A stretch of DNA of 64,000 nt, taken from positions 4,732,001 through 4,796,000 of the forward strand of contig NZ_CP129137.1 of assembly GCF_030406905.1 (NCBI RefSeq). The letters run 5' to 3'. This DNA comes from Streptomyces sp. HUAS CB01. Lineage in GTDB: Bacteria > Actinomycetota > Actinomycetes > Streptomycetales > Streptomycetaceae. The position numbers and the translations under genes were made by a program. Below the pieces are notes generated by a model, which worked only from the letters and a program-made list of their open reading frames with translations, had not been told where the DNA came from and did no database searches. Shown one piece after another: positions 17,527-26,401 of this stretch (positions are counted from its first letter, which is position 1; each line of letters begins with the position of its first letter).

Positions 17527-19974
17527 ATGAGCAGCCTCTTTGACGACAGCTTCCTGGCGGACCTCCAGCGCACCTCGGCCCCGGAGGAGCCCCCGCCGCC
17601 GGAGGGCGACGAGCACCCGCCCGCGGAGGAGGTCCCGCACGACCTCTTCCAGGGCAGGTTCGACGTGCCTCCGTCCGGGGACGCCTACTACCGGGACGGC
17701 GCCCCGCGTCCCGTCATCGACCCGGCGGCCCTTCTCGACGGGCTGAACGAGCAGCAGCGCGCCGCCGTCGTCCACACGGGGTCGCCGCTCCTCATCGTCG
17801 CCGGTGCCGGCTCCGGCAAGACCCGGGTGCTGACCCACCGGATCGCCCATCTGCTGGCGACCCGCGACGTCCACCCCGGCCAGATACTGGCGATCACGTT
17901 CACCAACAAGGCCGCGGGCGAGATGAAGGAGCGCGTCGAGCAGCTCGTCGGCCCGCGCGCCCGCGCCATGTGGGTCTCCACGTTCCACAGCGCCTGTGTC
18001 CGCATACTGCGCCGGGAGAGCAAGAAGCTCGGCTTCACGTCGTCCTTCTCGATCTACGACGCCGCGGACTCCAAGCGGCTGATGGCCCTGGTCTGCCGCG
18101 ACCTGGACCTCGACCCGAAGCGGTACCCGCCGAAGTCGTTCAGCGCCAAGGTCTCCAACCTGAAGAACGAGCTGATCGACGAGGAGACCTTCGCCGACCA
18201 GGCCGCCGACGGTTTCGAGAAGACGCTGGCCGAGGCGTACCGGATGTACCAGGCGCGGCTCCGCGAGGCCAACGCCCTGGACTTCGACGACATCATCATG
18301 ACCACGGTCCACCTGCTCCAGGCGTTCCCGGACGTCGCCGAGCACTACCGCCGCCGGTTCCGCCACGTCCTGGTCGACGAGTACCAGGACACCAACCACG
18401 CCCAGTACACGCTCGTGCGCGAGCTGGTGGGCACGGGTTACGAGGACCTCGGCCCCGCCGAGCTGTGCGTGGTGGGCGACGCCGACCAGTCGATCTACGC
18501 GTTCCGCGGTGCCACGATCCGCAACATCCTCCAGTTCGAGGAGGACTACCCGGACGCGACCACGATCCTGCTCGAGCAGAACTACCGCTCGTCCCAGACG
18601 ATCCTCTCGGCGGCCAACGCCGTGATCGAGCGGAACGAGAGCCGCCGTCCCAAGAACCTGTGGACGAACGCCGGCGCCGGTGCGCAGATCACCGGCTACG
18701 TCGCGGACACCGAGCACGACGAGGCCCAGTTCGTCGCGGACGAGATCGACCGGCTGACGGACGCGGGCGAGGCCAAGGCCGGCGATGTGGCGGTCTTCTA
18801 CCGGACCAACGCCCAGTCCCGCGTCTTCGAGGAGATCTTCATCCGCGTCGGCCTGCCCTACAAGGTCGTCGGCGGTGTGCGCTTCTACGAGCGCAAGGAG
18901 GTCCGGGACGTCCTGGCGTACCTGCGGGTCCTCGCCAACCCCGAGGACAACGTGCCGCTGAGGCGCATCCTGAACGTCCCCAAGCGCGGCATCGGCGAAC
19001 GCGCGGAGGCGATGATCGACGCCCTCGCCCTGCGGGAGAGGATCACGTTCCCGCAGGCGCTGCGCCGCGTCGACGAGGCGTACGGCATGGCGGCCCGCTC
19101 CGCCAACGCCGTGAAGCGCTTCAACACGCTCATGGAGGAGCTGCGCACGATCGTCGACTCGGGCGCGGGCCCCGCGGTGGTGCTGGAGGCCGTGCTGGAG
19201 CGCACGGGCTATCTCGCCGAGCTGCAGGCGTCCACCGACCCCCAGGACGAGACCCGCATCGAGAACCTCCAGGAACTCGCTGCGGTGGCCCTGGAGTTCG
19301 AGCAGGAGCGCGGCGCCGAGGAGGGAACGGGCACGCTCGCCGAGTTCCTGGAGCAGGTCGCGCTCGTCGCCGACTCCGACCAGATCCCCGACGAGGACGA
19401 GGAGGGCAGCGGCGTCATCACGCTGATGACCCTGCACACGGCGAAGGGCCTGGAGTTCCCGGTCGTGTTCCTCACCGGCATGGAGGACGGCGTCTTCCCG
19501 CACATGCGGGCGCTGGGCCAGACCAAGGAGCTGGAGGAGGAGCGCCGCCTGGCGTACGTGGGGATCACGCGTGCCCGCGAGCGCCTCTACCTGACGCGGT
19601 CCTCGATGCGCAGCGCCTGGGGCCAGCCCGCCTACAACCCACCCTCGCGCTTCCTGGAGGAGATCCCGGACGCGCACCTGCAGTGGAAGAGGACAGGTCC
19701 GATGGCGGCGCCCGCCGGGCCGACCTCCGGCATCGCGTCGGCGCTCTCGTCGTCCCGCTCCCGCTCCGGCCCCTCGGGCTTCGCGACGCGGCGGACGACG
19801 GACAAGCCGGTGATCGCCCTCGCCGTCGGGGACCGGGTCACCCACGACCAGTTCGGGCTGGGCACGGTGATGGCGGTGACGGGCTCGGGCGCGGACGCGC
19901 AGGCGACGATCGATTTCGGCGACACCAAGCCGAAGCGGCTGCTGCTGCGGTACGCGCCCGTCGAGAAGCTCTGA
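17527..19974 (+). CDS. pcrA: ATP-dependent DNA helicase PcrA/UvrD
   Basis: The 815-residue superfamily 1A 3'-5' helicase acts in nucleotide-excision and mismatch repair and replication restart. It has Q-motif LNEQQRAAV (~73), Walker A GAGSGKT (93-99), motif Ia AITFTNKAAGEM, Walker B/motif II DEYQD (284-288), motif III GDADQSIYAFRGA, motif IV QNYRSSQTI, motif V TLHTAKGLEFP and motif VI VGITRARERLYL. About 70 acidic/Pro-rich residues precede the core. The C-terminus ends with a Tudor-like GDRVTHDQFGLGTV element, as in PcrA proteins that touch RNA polymerase. A DNA-damage-type promoter lies immediately upstream. Confidence 0.97.
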   Translation: MSSLFDDSFLADLQRTSAPEEPPPPEGDEHPPAEEVPHDLFQGRFDVPPSGDAYYRDGAPRPVIDPAALLDGLNEQQRAAVVHTGSPLLIVAGAGSGKTRVLTHRIAHLLATRDVHPGQILAITFTNKAAGEMKERVEQLVGPRARAMWVSTFHSACVRILRRESKKLGFTSSFSIYDAADSKRLMALVCRDLDLDPKRYPPKSFSAKVSNLKNELIDEETFADQAADGFEKTLAEAYRMYQARLREANALDFDDIIMTTVHLLQAFPDVAEHYRRRFRHVLVDEYQDTNHAQYTLVRELVGTGYEDLGPAELCVVGDADQSIYAFRGATIRNILQFEEDYPDATTILLEQNYRSSQTILSAANAVIERNESRRPKNLWTNAGAGAQITGYVADTEHDEAQFVADEIDRLTDAGEAKAGDVAVFYRTNAQSRVFEEIFIRVGLPYKVVGGVRFYERKEVRDVLAYLRVLANPEDNVPLRRILNVPKRGIGERAEAMIDALALRERITFPQALRRVDEAYGMAARSANAVKRFNTLMEELRTIVDSGAGPAVVLEAVLERTGYLAELQASTDPQDETRIENLQELAAVALEFEQERGAEEGTGTLAEFLEQVALVADSDQIPDEDEEGSGVITLMTLHTAKGLEFPVVFLTGMEDGVFPHMRALGQTKELEEERRLAYVGITRARERLYLTRSSMRSAWGQPAYNPPSRFLEEIPDAHLQWKRTGPMAAPAGPTSGIASALSSSRSRSGPSGFATRRTTDKPVIALAVGDRVTHDQFGLGTVMAVTGSGADAQATIDFGDTKPKRLLLRYAPVEKL

Positions 19975-19982
19975 CCGGCTGA

Positions 19983-20000
19983 CGGCCGGCCCACCGGCCG
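19983..20000 (+). terminator. Short GC hairpin after pcrA
   Basis: CGGCCGG (19983-19989) pairs with CCGGCCG (19994-20000) across a 4-nt loop, 8 nt past the stop codon. Stem is only 7 bp, so termination is plausible but not strong. Confidence 0.5.
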
Positions 20001-20450
20001 GGGTGCCGGGCTGACCGGTTGCCCGGCCGGTTGTCAGGCTGACGGCCGAGGAGAGCCGCCGTCGCGGAAGCCCTCGGTTCCGGCAGGTCCGCACGGCGGG
20101 CCCTGCGGATGCACCGTCCCGTCCGTGGCGTGGCGTCGCCGCACGCGCTCAGGAAGCGGTGGACCGAGCCCGCTCCGGTCGGCTGGTGAGGCAGGGGAGG
20201 GTGCGGCGTCGGCCCACGTGTTCCTGCGTGGCCGACGGGACCGGATCATGCCGGGGGACAGGAGCAGAGCCGGTGGGTCAGGCTCGGCGGCGGCGTGGGT
20301 CAGGTCCGGCGGTGGCGGTTCAGCCGGGACCGAGCGGGGGTGCGGGACCCGGTGGATCGGGCCGGGCACGCGGGTGGAGTCCGGCGGGTCCGACCCGCCA
20401 TCGGTGCGGAGCGCTGCAGGATCCGGGCCGCTTCCCGGTACGGAGTCGAC

Positions 20451-20530
20451 GGGACCAGGTCCCGGGGCACGGGCGGAGCCGGCGGGACCAGGTCCCGGGG
20501 CACGGGCGGAGCCGGCGGGATCAGGTCGGG
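20451..20530. repeat. 33-bp tandem repeats in the pcrA / M23 spacer
   Basis: A unit beginning GGGACCAGGTCCCGGGGCAC occurs at 20451 and 20484, with a diverged partial copy from 20517. The first two copies are identical over 33 bp. The repeat ends at the stop of the M23 gene. The rest of the 546-bp spacer (19975-20520) is GC-rich and shows no supported gene. Confidence 0.85.
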
Positions 20531-22137
20531 CTGAGACCGTGGCTGCGCAGCCACGCCAGCGGGTCGATCGCGGAACCGCCGCCGGGTCGCACCTCGAAGT
20601 GCAGATGCGGGCCGGTGGAGTTGCCCGAGTTGCCCGAGTAGGCAATGACTTCGCCGGCCTTGACCTTGCCGGAGCGGATCTTGGTGCTGCTCAGATGGCA
20701 GTACCAGGTCTCCGTGCCGTCGGCGGCCGTGACGATGGCCATGTTGCCGTAGGCGCTGTTCCACTGCGTCCGCACGGTGCCGTCGGTCGCTGCCATCACC
20801 GGCGTCCCGTACGAGACCGGGAAGTCGATGCCGGTGTGCATGGACATCCAGTTGACGCCGGCCTGCCCGTAGTAGGCGCTGAGGCCGTGCTGGGCGACGG
20901 GGAGGGCGAACTTCGGCCGCAGCCGCTCGCGGAGGGCGGCCTCCTCCTCGCGCTTCTTGCGCTCTGCCTCCTGGCGCGCCTTGAGATCGATGCGCTCCTG
21001 GGTCCGGCTCGCGCGGTCGCCGAAGTCGCGGGCGTCGGCGCTGAGCGCGGCGAGCTGCGTGTCGAGCGCGTTGTTCGCGGCGACGGGTTTCACGGACGAC
21101 GGATCGGCGGCGGTGACCGCGGTGTTGTCGTCCTTCTGCTGCTCGCCGTCGGTGAGCCCGCCGACCGAGGCGGCCGCGACACCGGCGACGCCCATCACGC
21201 AGACGGACGGCACGGCGACGGTGAGGAGCGCGGAACGCTTGGCGGGGGTGCGGCGGCGGCCGCGGCCGCCGCCGGCCCTGCGCACGGGGCGGGCCGAGGC
21301 GGCGGAGGCGAGAGTGACGGCAGGTGCCGAGACGGTGGCGGCGTCGGCGATCAGTTCGGCGTCGGAGTTCCCGCCGGGCTCCGGTTCCCCGTCGTGGGCG
21401 TCCGCCGCCGACGACCCCTCCGGCTCGTACGGGGCGTACTCCGCGTACTCCCCGGCGGTGTCGAACTCGGTCTCGGTGCCGTAGGCGGGCTCGGTGCCGA
21501 ATGCGGGCGGCTCGGTGTCGAGGCCGGCTTCGGTGTCGTAGCCGCTGCCGGTCTGCGTCTCGTGCGAGGCGCCGAACTCGGTCGTGGGGGAGAACTGTTC
21601 GGGGACGAAGACCCCGGTGGGGTCATGCTGCTCCTCGTACAACGCGTACGCGGTGTGCTCGGATCCCTGCGTCTGCCCGGTGTGCTCGCCGTACTGCGGG
21701 TGGACGGCCGTGGCGTCCGTGCCGGCGGAGTTCCACGCGGTGGCGTCGTAGGCGCCCGTCTCGTACGACGTCGCCGTGCCGTAGCCGGTCGTGGTCCACT
21801 GGCCGGTCGTGTCGTAGGCCTGCGCCGTGGTGTCGAACTGCGGGGTCGTGAACTGCCCTGCCTCGTTCCAGGCGTTGGCGTCCCACTGGCCGGTCTGGTC
21901 GTACTGCGCCGCGTCGAAATGCGTTGCGTCGTACTGCTGGCCGTACGCATGCTGGGGGTTGCCGTAGGCGTCGTAGCCCGTCGGGGAACCGGTGGTCCAC
22001 TGCGTCGCGTCGTACTGGCCGCTGTGGCCGACCTGACCGTCCTCGTAACTGCCGGGCATGGCACCGAAGAGCGGGTCGGCGTCGAAGCTGCCGGTGGCGT
22101 ACGCGTCGTACCCGGCGTGGGGGTGCTGGTCGTTCAC
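20521..22137 (-). CDS. Membrane-anchored M23 metallopeptidase (peptidoglycan endopeptidase)
   Basis: The 538-residue protein starts at the GTG at 22137 beneath an AGAGAGAAG purine run. The first ~290 residues are low-complexity, rich in Tyr, Asp, Thr, Gly and Gln, with YDATxW/TTGQW-like repeats, and probably lie in the cytoplasm. A single membrane helix spans ~302-325 (LLTVAVPSVCVMGVAGVAAA). An extracellular coiled coil (ARQEAERKKREEEAA) and a C-terminal peptidase M23 domain follow. Zinc-site motifs HTGIDFPV and GPHLHFEV are intact, so the enzyme should be active against peptide cross-links. The long disordered N-terminus may be a regulatory or septum-targeting region. Confidence 0.92.
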   Translation of the reverse strand: MNDQHPHAGYDAYATGSFDADPLFGAMPGSYEDGQVGHSGQYDATQWTTGSPTGYDAYGNPQHAYGQQYDATHFDAAQYDQTGQWDANAWNEAGQFTTPQFDTTAQAYDTTGQWTTTGYGTATSYETGAYDATAWNSAGTDATAVHPQYGEHTGQTQGSEHTAYALYEEQHDPTGVFVPEQFSPTTEFGASHETQTGSGYDTEAGLDTEPPAFGTEPAYGTETEFDTAGEYAEYAPYEPEGSSAADAHDGEPEPGGNSDAELIADAATVSAPAVTLASAASARPVRRAGGGRGRRRTPAKRSALLTVAVPSVCVMGVAGVAAASVGGLTDGEQQKDDNTAVTAADPSSVKPVAANNALDTQLAALSADARDFGDRASRTQERIDLKARQEAERKKREEEAALRERLRPKFALPVAQHGLSAYYGQAGVNWMSMHTGIDFPVSYGTPVMAATDGTVRTQWNSAYGNMAIVTAADGTETWYCHLSSTKIRSGKVKAGEVIAYSGNSGNSTGPHLHFEVRPGGGSAIDPLAWLRSHGLSPT

Positions 22138-22220
22138 CAACTTCTCTCTCGCCTCGGCAGCAGGACCAGGGTCTGGGGGCACCCCGCCGCGGGGGGTCCC
22201 AGAGGCAACGCAGTGGCGCG

Positions 22221-22250
22221 ACTGTACCCGGCGGTATGCGACGCCGACAA
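22221..22250 (-). promoter_or_regulatory. Putative vegetative promoter of the M23 gene
   Basis: On the minus strand TTGTCG (22250-22245) and TACAGT (22226-22221) are spaced by 18 nt. The ~75-nt leader that follows contains a GC hairpin whose outer arms are CTGGG/CCCAG (about 22171-22202). Confidence 0.6.
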
Positions 22251-22348
22251 TCTTCGGCAGGTTTTGGGAAAGCGGGAAACGGGCATTCGGCCGTGTTTCG
22301 GCGGACTGCGGGCAGAGCTTTGGCCTTACGTTCGAGTGTTGTTCGACT

Positions 22349-23242
22349 TCATGCCACCGAAACGGCACCGGACGAGTCGGCTTCCGCGCCGGACGCCTCG
22401 AGCGCCTCGCGAATGCCCGCCGCGACGGCCGGATGGACGGGCAGTGCGAGATGGCCGATGCCGCTCACGCGGACGTTCCGCACGATCAGATCCGGATGAT
22501 CCAGCCGTGCGGTCTCCAGCGGCACCATGATCTGGTCCAGATCGCTCCAGAAGCTGACGAACCGGGTCCGGCAGCCGGGCGCGGGCAGCCGGAGTTCCTC
22601 GATCACGGCGGAGCCCGGGCGCATCTGGCGCACGATGGGGTGCGCGCTGGCGAGCGGGGCGACGCTGGTGCCGGCGTGGGGCGTGCCGAGTGTGACGAGC
22701 GTCCGGACGCGGTGGTCACCTCCCAGCCGCTGGACGTAGTAGCGCGCGATCAGCCCGCCGAGGCTGTGGCCGACGATGTCGACCCGCTGCCGGCCGGTGC
22801 GCGCGCAGATCTCCTCGACATGGCGGCCCAGCAGTTCGGCGGCGGTTCGGATGTCGCAGGTCAGCGGTGAGTAGTTGAGCGACTCCACATGGCGCCCGCT
22901 CTGGCGGACCAGGGACCTGCGCAGCAGGACGAACACGGACCGGTTGTCCACGAAGCCGTGGAGCAGGACGGCGGGCGGATGCGACGACCGCGTCGGAAGG
23001 GCCTGGGGCTCGGGGGAGCCGAGGGAGCCGAGGGAGCCGGCGAAGCCCGAGGTCTCCTGGGGATTGGGGGGCTCCGGGTACTCCGGGGGCGGTGATCCGC
23101 AGGCGGGTCCGGCAGGGCGGCGTTCCGGGATCAGGCCGGACGGGTAAACGATCATATGGGCGGTGAGGATGGCCAGTTCCAGGGCCGTGGCGCGCAGCAG
23201 GGCGATCGACATCCTCATCCGCAAGAGCGGCAGGAACCCCAT
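22349..23242 (-). CDS. Secreted triacylglycerol-lipase-like alpha/beta hydrolase
   Basis: The 297-residue protein starts at the ATG at 23242, with GGGAGG about 8 nt upstream. An N-terminal hydrophobic helix (SIALLRATALELAILTAHMIVY) acts as signal or anchor. A Pro/Gly/Ser linker with GSLG repeats precedes the hydrolase domain. The oxyanion loop is PAVLLHGFVDNRSVF, the nucleophile Ser160 lies in GHSLGG, and GIGHLALPVHP carries the probable catalytic His. The fold resembles the EstA/LipA group of bacterial triacylglycerol lipases. It is likely transcribed alone, upstream of the M23 gene on the same strand. Confidence 0.88.
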   Translation of the reverse strand: MGFLPLLRMRMSIALLRATALELAILTAHMIVYPSGLIPERRPAGPACGSPPPEYPEPPNPQETSGFAGSLGSLGSPEPQALPTRSSHPPAVLLHGFVDNRSVFVLLRRSLVRQSGRHVESLNYSPLTCDIRTAAELLGRHVEEICARTGRQRVDIVGHSLGGLIARYYVQRLGGDHRVRTLVTLGTPHAGTSVAPLASAHPIVRQMRPGSAVIEELRLPAPGCRTRFVSFWSDLDQIMVPLETARLDHPDLIVRNVRVSGIGHLALPVHPAVAAGIREALEASGAEADSSGAVSVA

Positions 23243-23652
23243 GGCCCGACCTCCCGACTGGCGCACGGGGTCGCGGCTCCGTCCCCCGTGTGCCCTCATG
23301 GGGCTGCCCGCGGCGACGACCGCCGGGCCGCGCGACAGGCGGCACGGCGATCACGGCGACCGCTCAGCGGCTCCCTCGCGGCGTCCCGACCGTGGCGCGA
23401 GGCCTCCGGCGGATACGGCGCGTAGCGAATATGTCCCATGTGTGATTTCCCCCTCGCTGTCCACCGCGAAACGGAGGCTTGCGGGATGCTGTAGATCTGT
23501 AGATAACGTTCGTTCACCTCCCGGGCCCGCGTCGGCACGGGGCGCGGCACGGGATCCGTGCCAGGGGGCGCACAGCGCGCGTCGGTCGGCGCGCCTGGGC
23601 GCCAATGAGGGCACAGTGCCAATGGCGGCACAGTCGGTATGTGGAGGCAGTG

Positions 23653-24060
23653 ATGGGTGTGACCGGTCCGATCCGCGTGGTGGTGGCCAAGCCGGGTCTC
23701 GACGGCCACGATCGCGGCGCGAAGGTGATCGCACGAGCCCTGCGGGACGCCGGCATGGAGGTCATCTACACCGGGCTCCACCAGACCCCCGAGCAGATCG
23801 TGGACACCGCGATCCAGGAGGACGCCGACGCGATCGGCCTCTCGATCCTCTCCGGCGCCCACAACACGCTCTTCGCGAAGGTGATCGAGCTTCTGAAGGA
23901 GCGCGACGCGGAGGACATCAAGGTCTTCGGCGGCGGGATCATCCCCGAGGCGGACATTCCTCCGCTGAAGGAGAAGGGTGTCGCGGAGATCTTCACCCCG
24001 GGAGCGACGACGGCGTCGATCGTCGACTGGGTCAACGCGAACGTCCGCCAGGCGGCGTAG
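23653..24060 (+). CDS. icmB: Isobutyryl-CoA mutase small (cobalamin-binding) subunit
   Basis: This 135-residue protein is a stand-alone B12-binding domain with the base-off/His-on motif DGHDRG (17-22; His19 is the lower axial cobalt ligand), SILSGAHNT and GGGIIP. It is nearly identical in pattern to IcmB of S. coelicolor and S. cinnamonensis, which pairs with a separately encoded large subunit IcmA to interconvert isobutyryl-CoA and n-butyryl-CoA. No large subunit lies in the window, as expected for icmB. GGAGG (23643-23647) 5 nt upstream fixes the start. Confidence 0.9.
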   Translation: MGVTGPIRVVVAKPGLDGHDRGAKVIARALRDAGMEVIYTGLHQTPEQIVDTAIQEDADAIGLSILSGAHNTLFAKVIELLKERDAEDIKVFGGGIIPEADIPPLKEKGVAEIFTPGATTASIVDWVNANVRQAA

Positions 24061-24119
24061 CGCCGCGGGGCCGCGACGCGGGCGACACCGGGGTCACAGC
24101 GACGGCCCGGTGGTCGCAC

Positions 24120-24600
24120 GGGGCGGTGACAAAGGGCTCGCGGTGTGCTTTGGCGTGGCACGGACGGGCCGCGACGGTGCGCTGACACAGGGCTCGCGGT
24201 GCCCTTTGGCGTGGGTCCTCGAGGGGCGGGGCGACCGTGGGGCACGGGCTGCCATGGGGCGGTGACACAGGGCTCGCGGTGTGCTTTGCCGTGGCCCGCG
24301 TGACCTGGAGGCCTTCACGGACGGCGACACGGCGGTCCCGGCGGCGCCAGGCGGTCGCTCTGAGCTCTGGTGCGGGTCCTCGCGGGGCGGGTCGTCCGTG
24401 GGGCGCGGGCTGCGACGGAGCGATACACAGAGCTTGCGGTGCGCTCTGGTGCGGGTCCTCGCGGGACAGGCCGTCCGTGGGGCGCGGGCCGCGACGGGGC
24501 GGTGACGCAGGTGACCCGGCGATGGCGACACAGGGTCGCGCTGTGCTCTGGTGCGGGTCCTCGAGGGGCGGGTCGCACGGACGGCCTCGTACGGAAGCGC
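24120..24600. repeat. Degenerate ~80-bp tandem repeats downstream of icmB
   Basis: A unit containing GACACAGGGCTCGCGGTG, then a CTTTGG/CTCTGG block and GGGTCCTCGAGGGGCGGG, recurs. Anchors lie at 24184, 24264, 24424 and 24504 (multiples of ~80 bp), with shorter or decayed copies at 24128, 24365 and 24527. The patch fills most of the 24061-24759 spacer between the convergent icmB and DUF5691 genes. No gene is supported there. Confidence 0.8.
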
Positions 24601-24617
24601 GGCGCATGAACGCTTGG

Positions 24618-24689
24618 TGACGTCCCGCCTCCCCATGACGTCCCGCCGCTCCATGACGTCCTGCCTCCTCGTGACGTCCCGCGCGGTGC
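24618..24689. repeat. 18-bp tandem repeats
   Basis: TGACGTC recurs at 24618, 24636, 24654 and 24672, an exact 18-bp period with unit about TGACGTCCCGCCTCCCCA. It directly follows the 80-bp repeat patch in the same spacer. Confidence 0.85.
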
Positions 24690-24759
24690 CGCCCCGGTAC
24701 CGACGTGCGTACCGAACCGCGTCGTGCGGAGACGCGGTGACCGGCGCCGCCGTCGCGGG

Positions 24760-26382
24760 TCACGATCCGTGTGGCTGCGCCGAGAGCTCGGCGTGCATCT
24801 CAGCGCGCAGTCTGAGTGTCGAGACCAGCCGCTGGAAGGCTTCGGACCAGTAGCTTCCCGCCCCCGGCGACGCCCCTTCGGGTTCGTCGGGGGTTGCGGT
24901 GAGGAGCTCGAGGCGGCTCGCCTCGGCGGGATCGAGACAGCGCTCCGCCAGGCCCATGACGCCACTGAAGCTCCACGGGTAGCTCCCCGCGTCCCGTGCG
25001 ATGTCGAGCGCGTCGACGACGGCCCGGCCGAGCGGGCCCGCCCACGGCACCGCGCAGACGCCGAGCAACTGGAACGCCTCGGACAGGCCGTGTGCGGAGA
25101 TGAACCCGGCGACCCACTCCGCTCGTTCCTCCGCCCGGAGCGTCGCGAGCAGGCTCGCCCTCTCGGCGAGCGAGGACGTCCCCGGGCCCGTCGCCGGAGG
25201 CTGGGAGGGTGCTCCCAGCAGGGCACGGGCCCACTCCGCGTCGTGCTGCCGCACCGCCGCCCTGCACCAGGCGGCGTGCAGTTCGTCGCGCCAGTCGTCG
25301 GCGACCGGCAGGGAGACGATCTCCTCCGGCGTCCGGCCGCCCAGCCGCCCCGGCCAGGTGGCCAGCGGCGTCGCCTCCACCAGCTGGCCGAGCCACCAGG
25401 ACCGTTCGCCGCGCCCCGAGGGGGCGGTCGGGACGACGCCGTCACGCTCCATCCCGGCGTCGCACTCGTGCGGAGCCTCCACGGCGATCGTCGCGACGGC
25501 CGCCGTACGGTCCAGGCCGACGCACACGGCCGCGCGCGCAGCCATCCGTCCCGCGAGCGCGGAACCCGGCAGCGCCGAGAGCAACTCGGCCGCCGTCGCC
25601 CGGACGTTGCGGCTGCGGTCGGACAGGGCCTGGTCCAGGAAGGGCTCGTCCGCGTCGGACAGTCCCGTGCGCAGCGAATCCAGGAACATCAGCCGGTCCT
25701 CCGCGCGCTCGGTCGGCCAGGTCCCCGCCAGCAGGGCCGTCGCCGCTGCCGGGTCGTGCGCGCGCACCGACGCGAGCAGGGCCACCCGCTCCGCGAACAG
25801 GCCCTCCTCCCACAGCCGGCGGACGGCTTCCCCGTCCTCGGGCGCCGGCAGGGCCGTGCCGGCCGTCGTGCCGCGCAGGGCGAACTTCCACTCGGCGTTG
25901 AGACCGGCGAGCCAGACCCCGCGCGGCCCGGCGAAGCGCAGCGCCGGCGGCCGCAGATCGGTGCGGGCGCGGGCGGCGTCGAGCAGCGACGGCAGCAGGG
26001 ACGCCGGAGCGCGGTAGCCGCGCTCGTTGGCGGCGGCGAGCCACTGCGGAAGGAGCTCCGTCAGGTCCGGCGCGGTGCCCCGCCGCCCTCCGGAGCCCGC
26101 GGGCGCGGCCCGGTCGGCCAGGAGCACGGCCAGCCGCCGCCGGGCCGGCTCGGGCAGTTCCCTCCGGTCGTCCGGCGGTGCGGGCTCCGGCCGGGGCCGG
26201 GCCGCCGCGGGGAGCAGTCCCGCCCGCCGTCGCACCGTGTGCACCGCGGCGGCGTCGAGCAGCGCGACGGGCGTCTCGAGGCCCGGTACCAGGACGTCGG
26301 CCGGCGGGGTGCGCCGGTCGGTGCCGAGCAGCGCGGACGTGACGAGCTCGTCCCAGGCGCTCGTGCGGGTGGTGCTGGACAT
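24760..26382 (-). CDS. DUF5691 family protein of the MoxR/VWA/SWIM module
   Basis: The 540-residue soluble, Ala/Arg/Leu-rich, probably all-helical protein matches the DUF5691 family found beside SWIM, MoxR and VWA genes. It opens with AWDELVTSALLGTDRR and contains repeated helix-rich stretches (RNVRATAAELLSALPGSALAGRMAARA), suggestive of a HEAT-like solenoid. No catalytic motif is evident. The ATG at 26382 has GGAGG 6 nt upstream. It lies 20 bp behind the SWIM-protein gene and should share its transcript. Its role is inferred from context: a scaffold or substrate adaptor. Confidence 0.8.
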   Translation of the reverse strand: MSSTTRTSAWDELVTSALLGTDRRTPPADVLVPGLETPVALLDAAAVHTVRRRAGLLPAAARPRPEPAPPDDRRELPEPARRRLAVLLADRAAPAGSGGRRGTAPDLTELLPQWLAAANERGYRAPASLLPSLLDAARARTDLRPPALRFAGPRGVWLAGLNAEWKFALRGTTAGTALPAPEDGEAVRRLWEEGLFAERVALLASVRAHDPAAATALLAGTWPTERAEDRLMFLDSLRTGLSDADEPFLDQALSDRSRNVRATAAELLSALPGSALAGRMAARAAVCVGLDRTAAVATIAVEAPHECDAGMERDGVVPTAPSGRGERSWWLGQLVEATPLATWPGRLGGRTPEEIVSLPVADDWRDELHAAWCRAAVRQHDAEWARALLGAPSQPPATGPGTSSLAERASLLATLRAEERAEWVAGFISAHGLSEAFQLLGVCAVPWAGPLGRAVVDALDIARDAGSYPWSFSGVMGLAERCLDPAEASRLELLTATPDEPEGASPGAGSYWSEAFQRLVSTLRLRAEMHAELSAQPHGS

Positions 26383-26401
26383 CGGGTCCTCCGGAGTGCG
26401 T

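Noticed and set aside
17239..20094. Very long open frame opposite pcrA (about 950 codons)
   Set aside because: Arises from GC-rich third positions of the helicase gene; translation is low-complexity, without domains, and it runs through the riboswitch/promoter region.
24061..24759. Several open frames through the repeat field behind icmB
   Set aside because: All frames on both strands stay open because of composition; the repeat period of about 80 bp is not a multiple of 3, so no repeated peptide is maintained.
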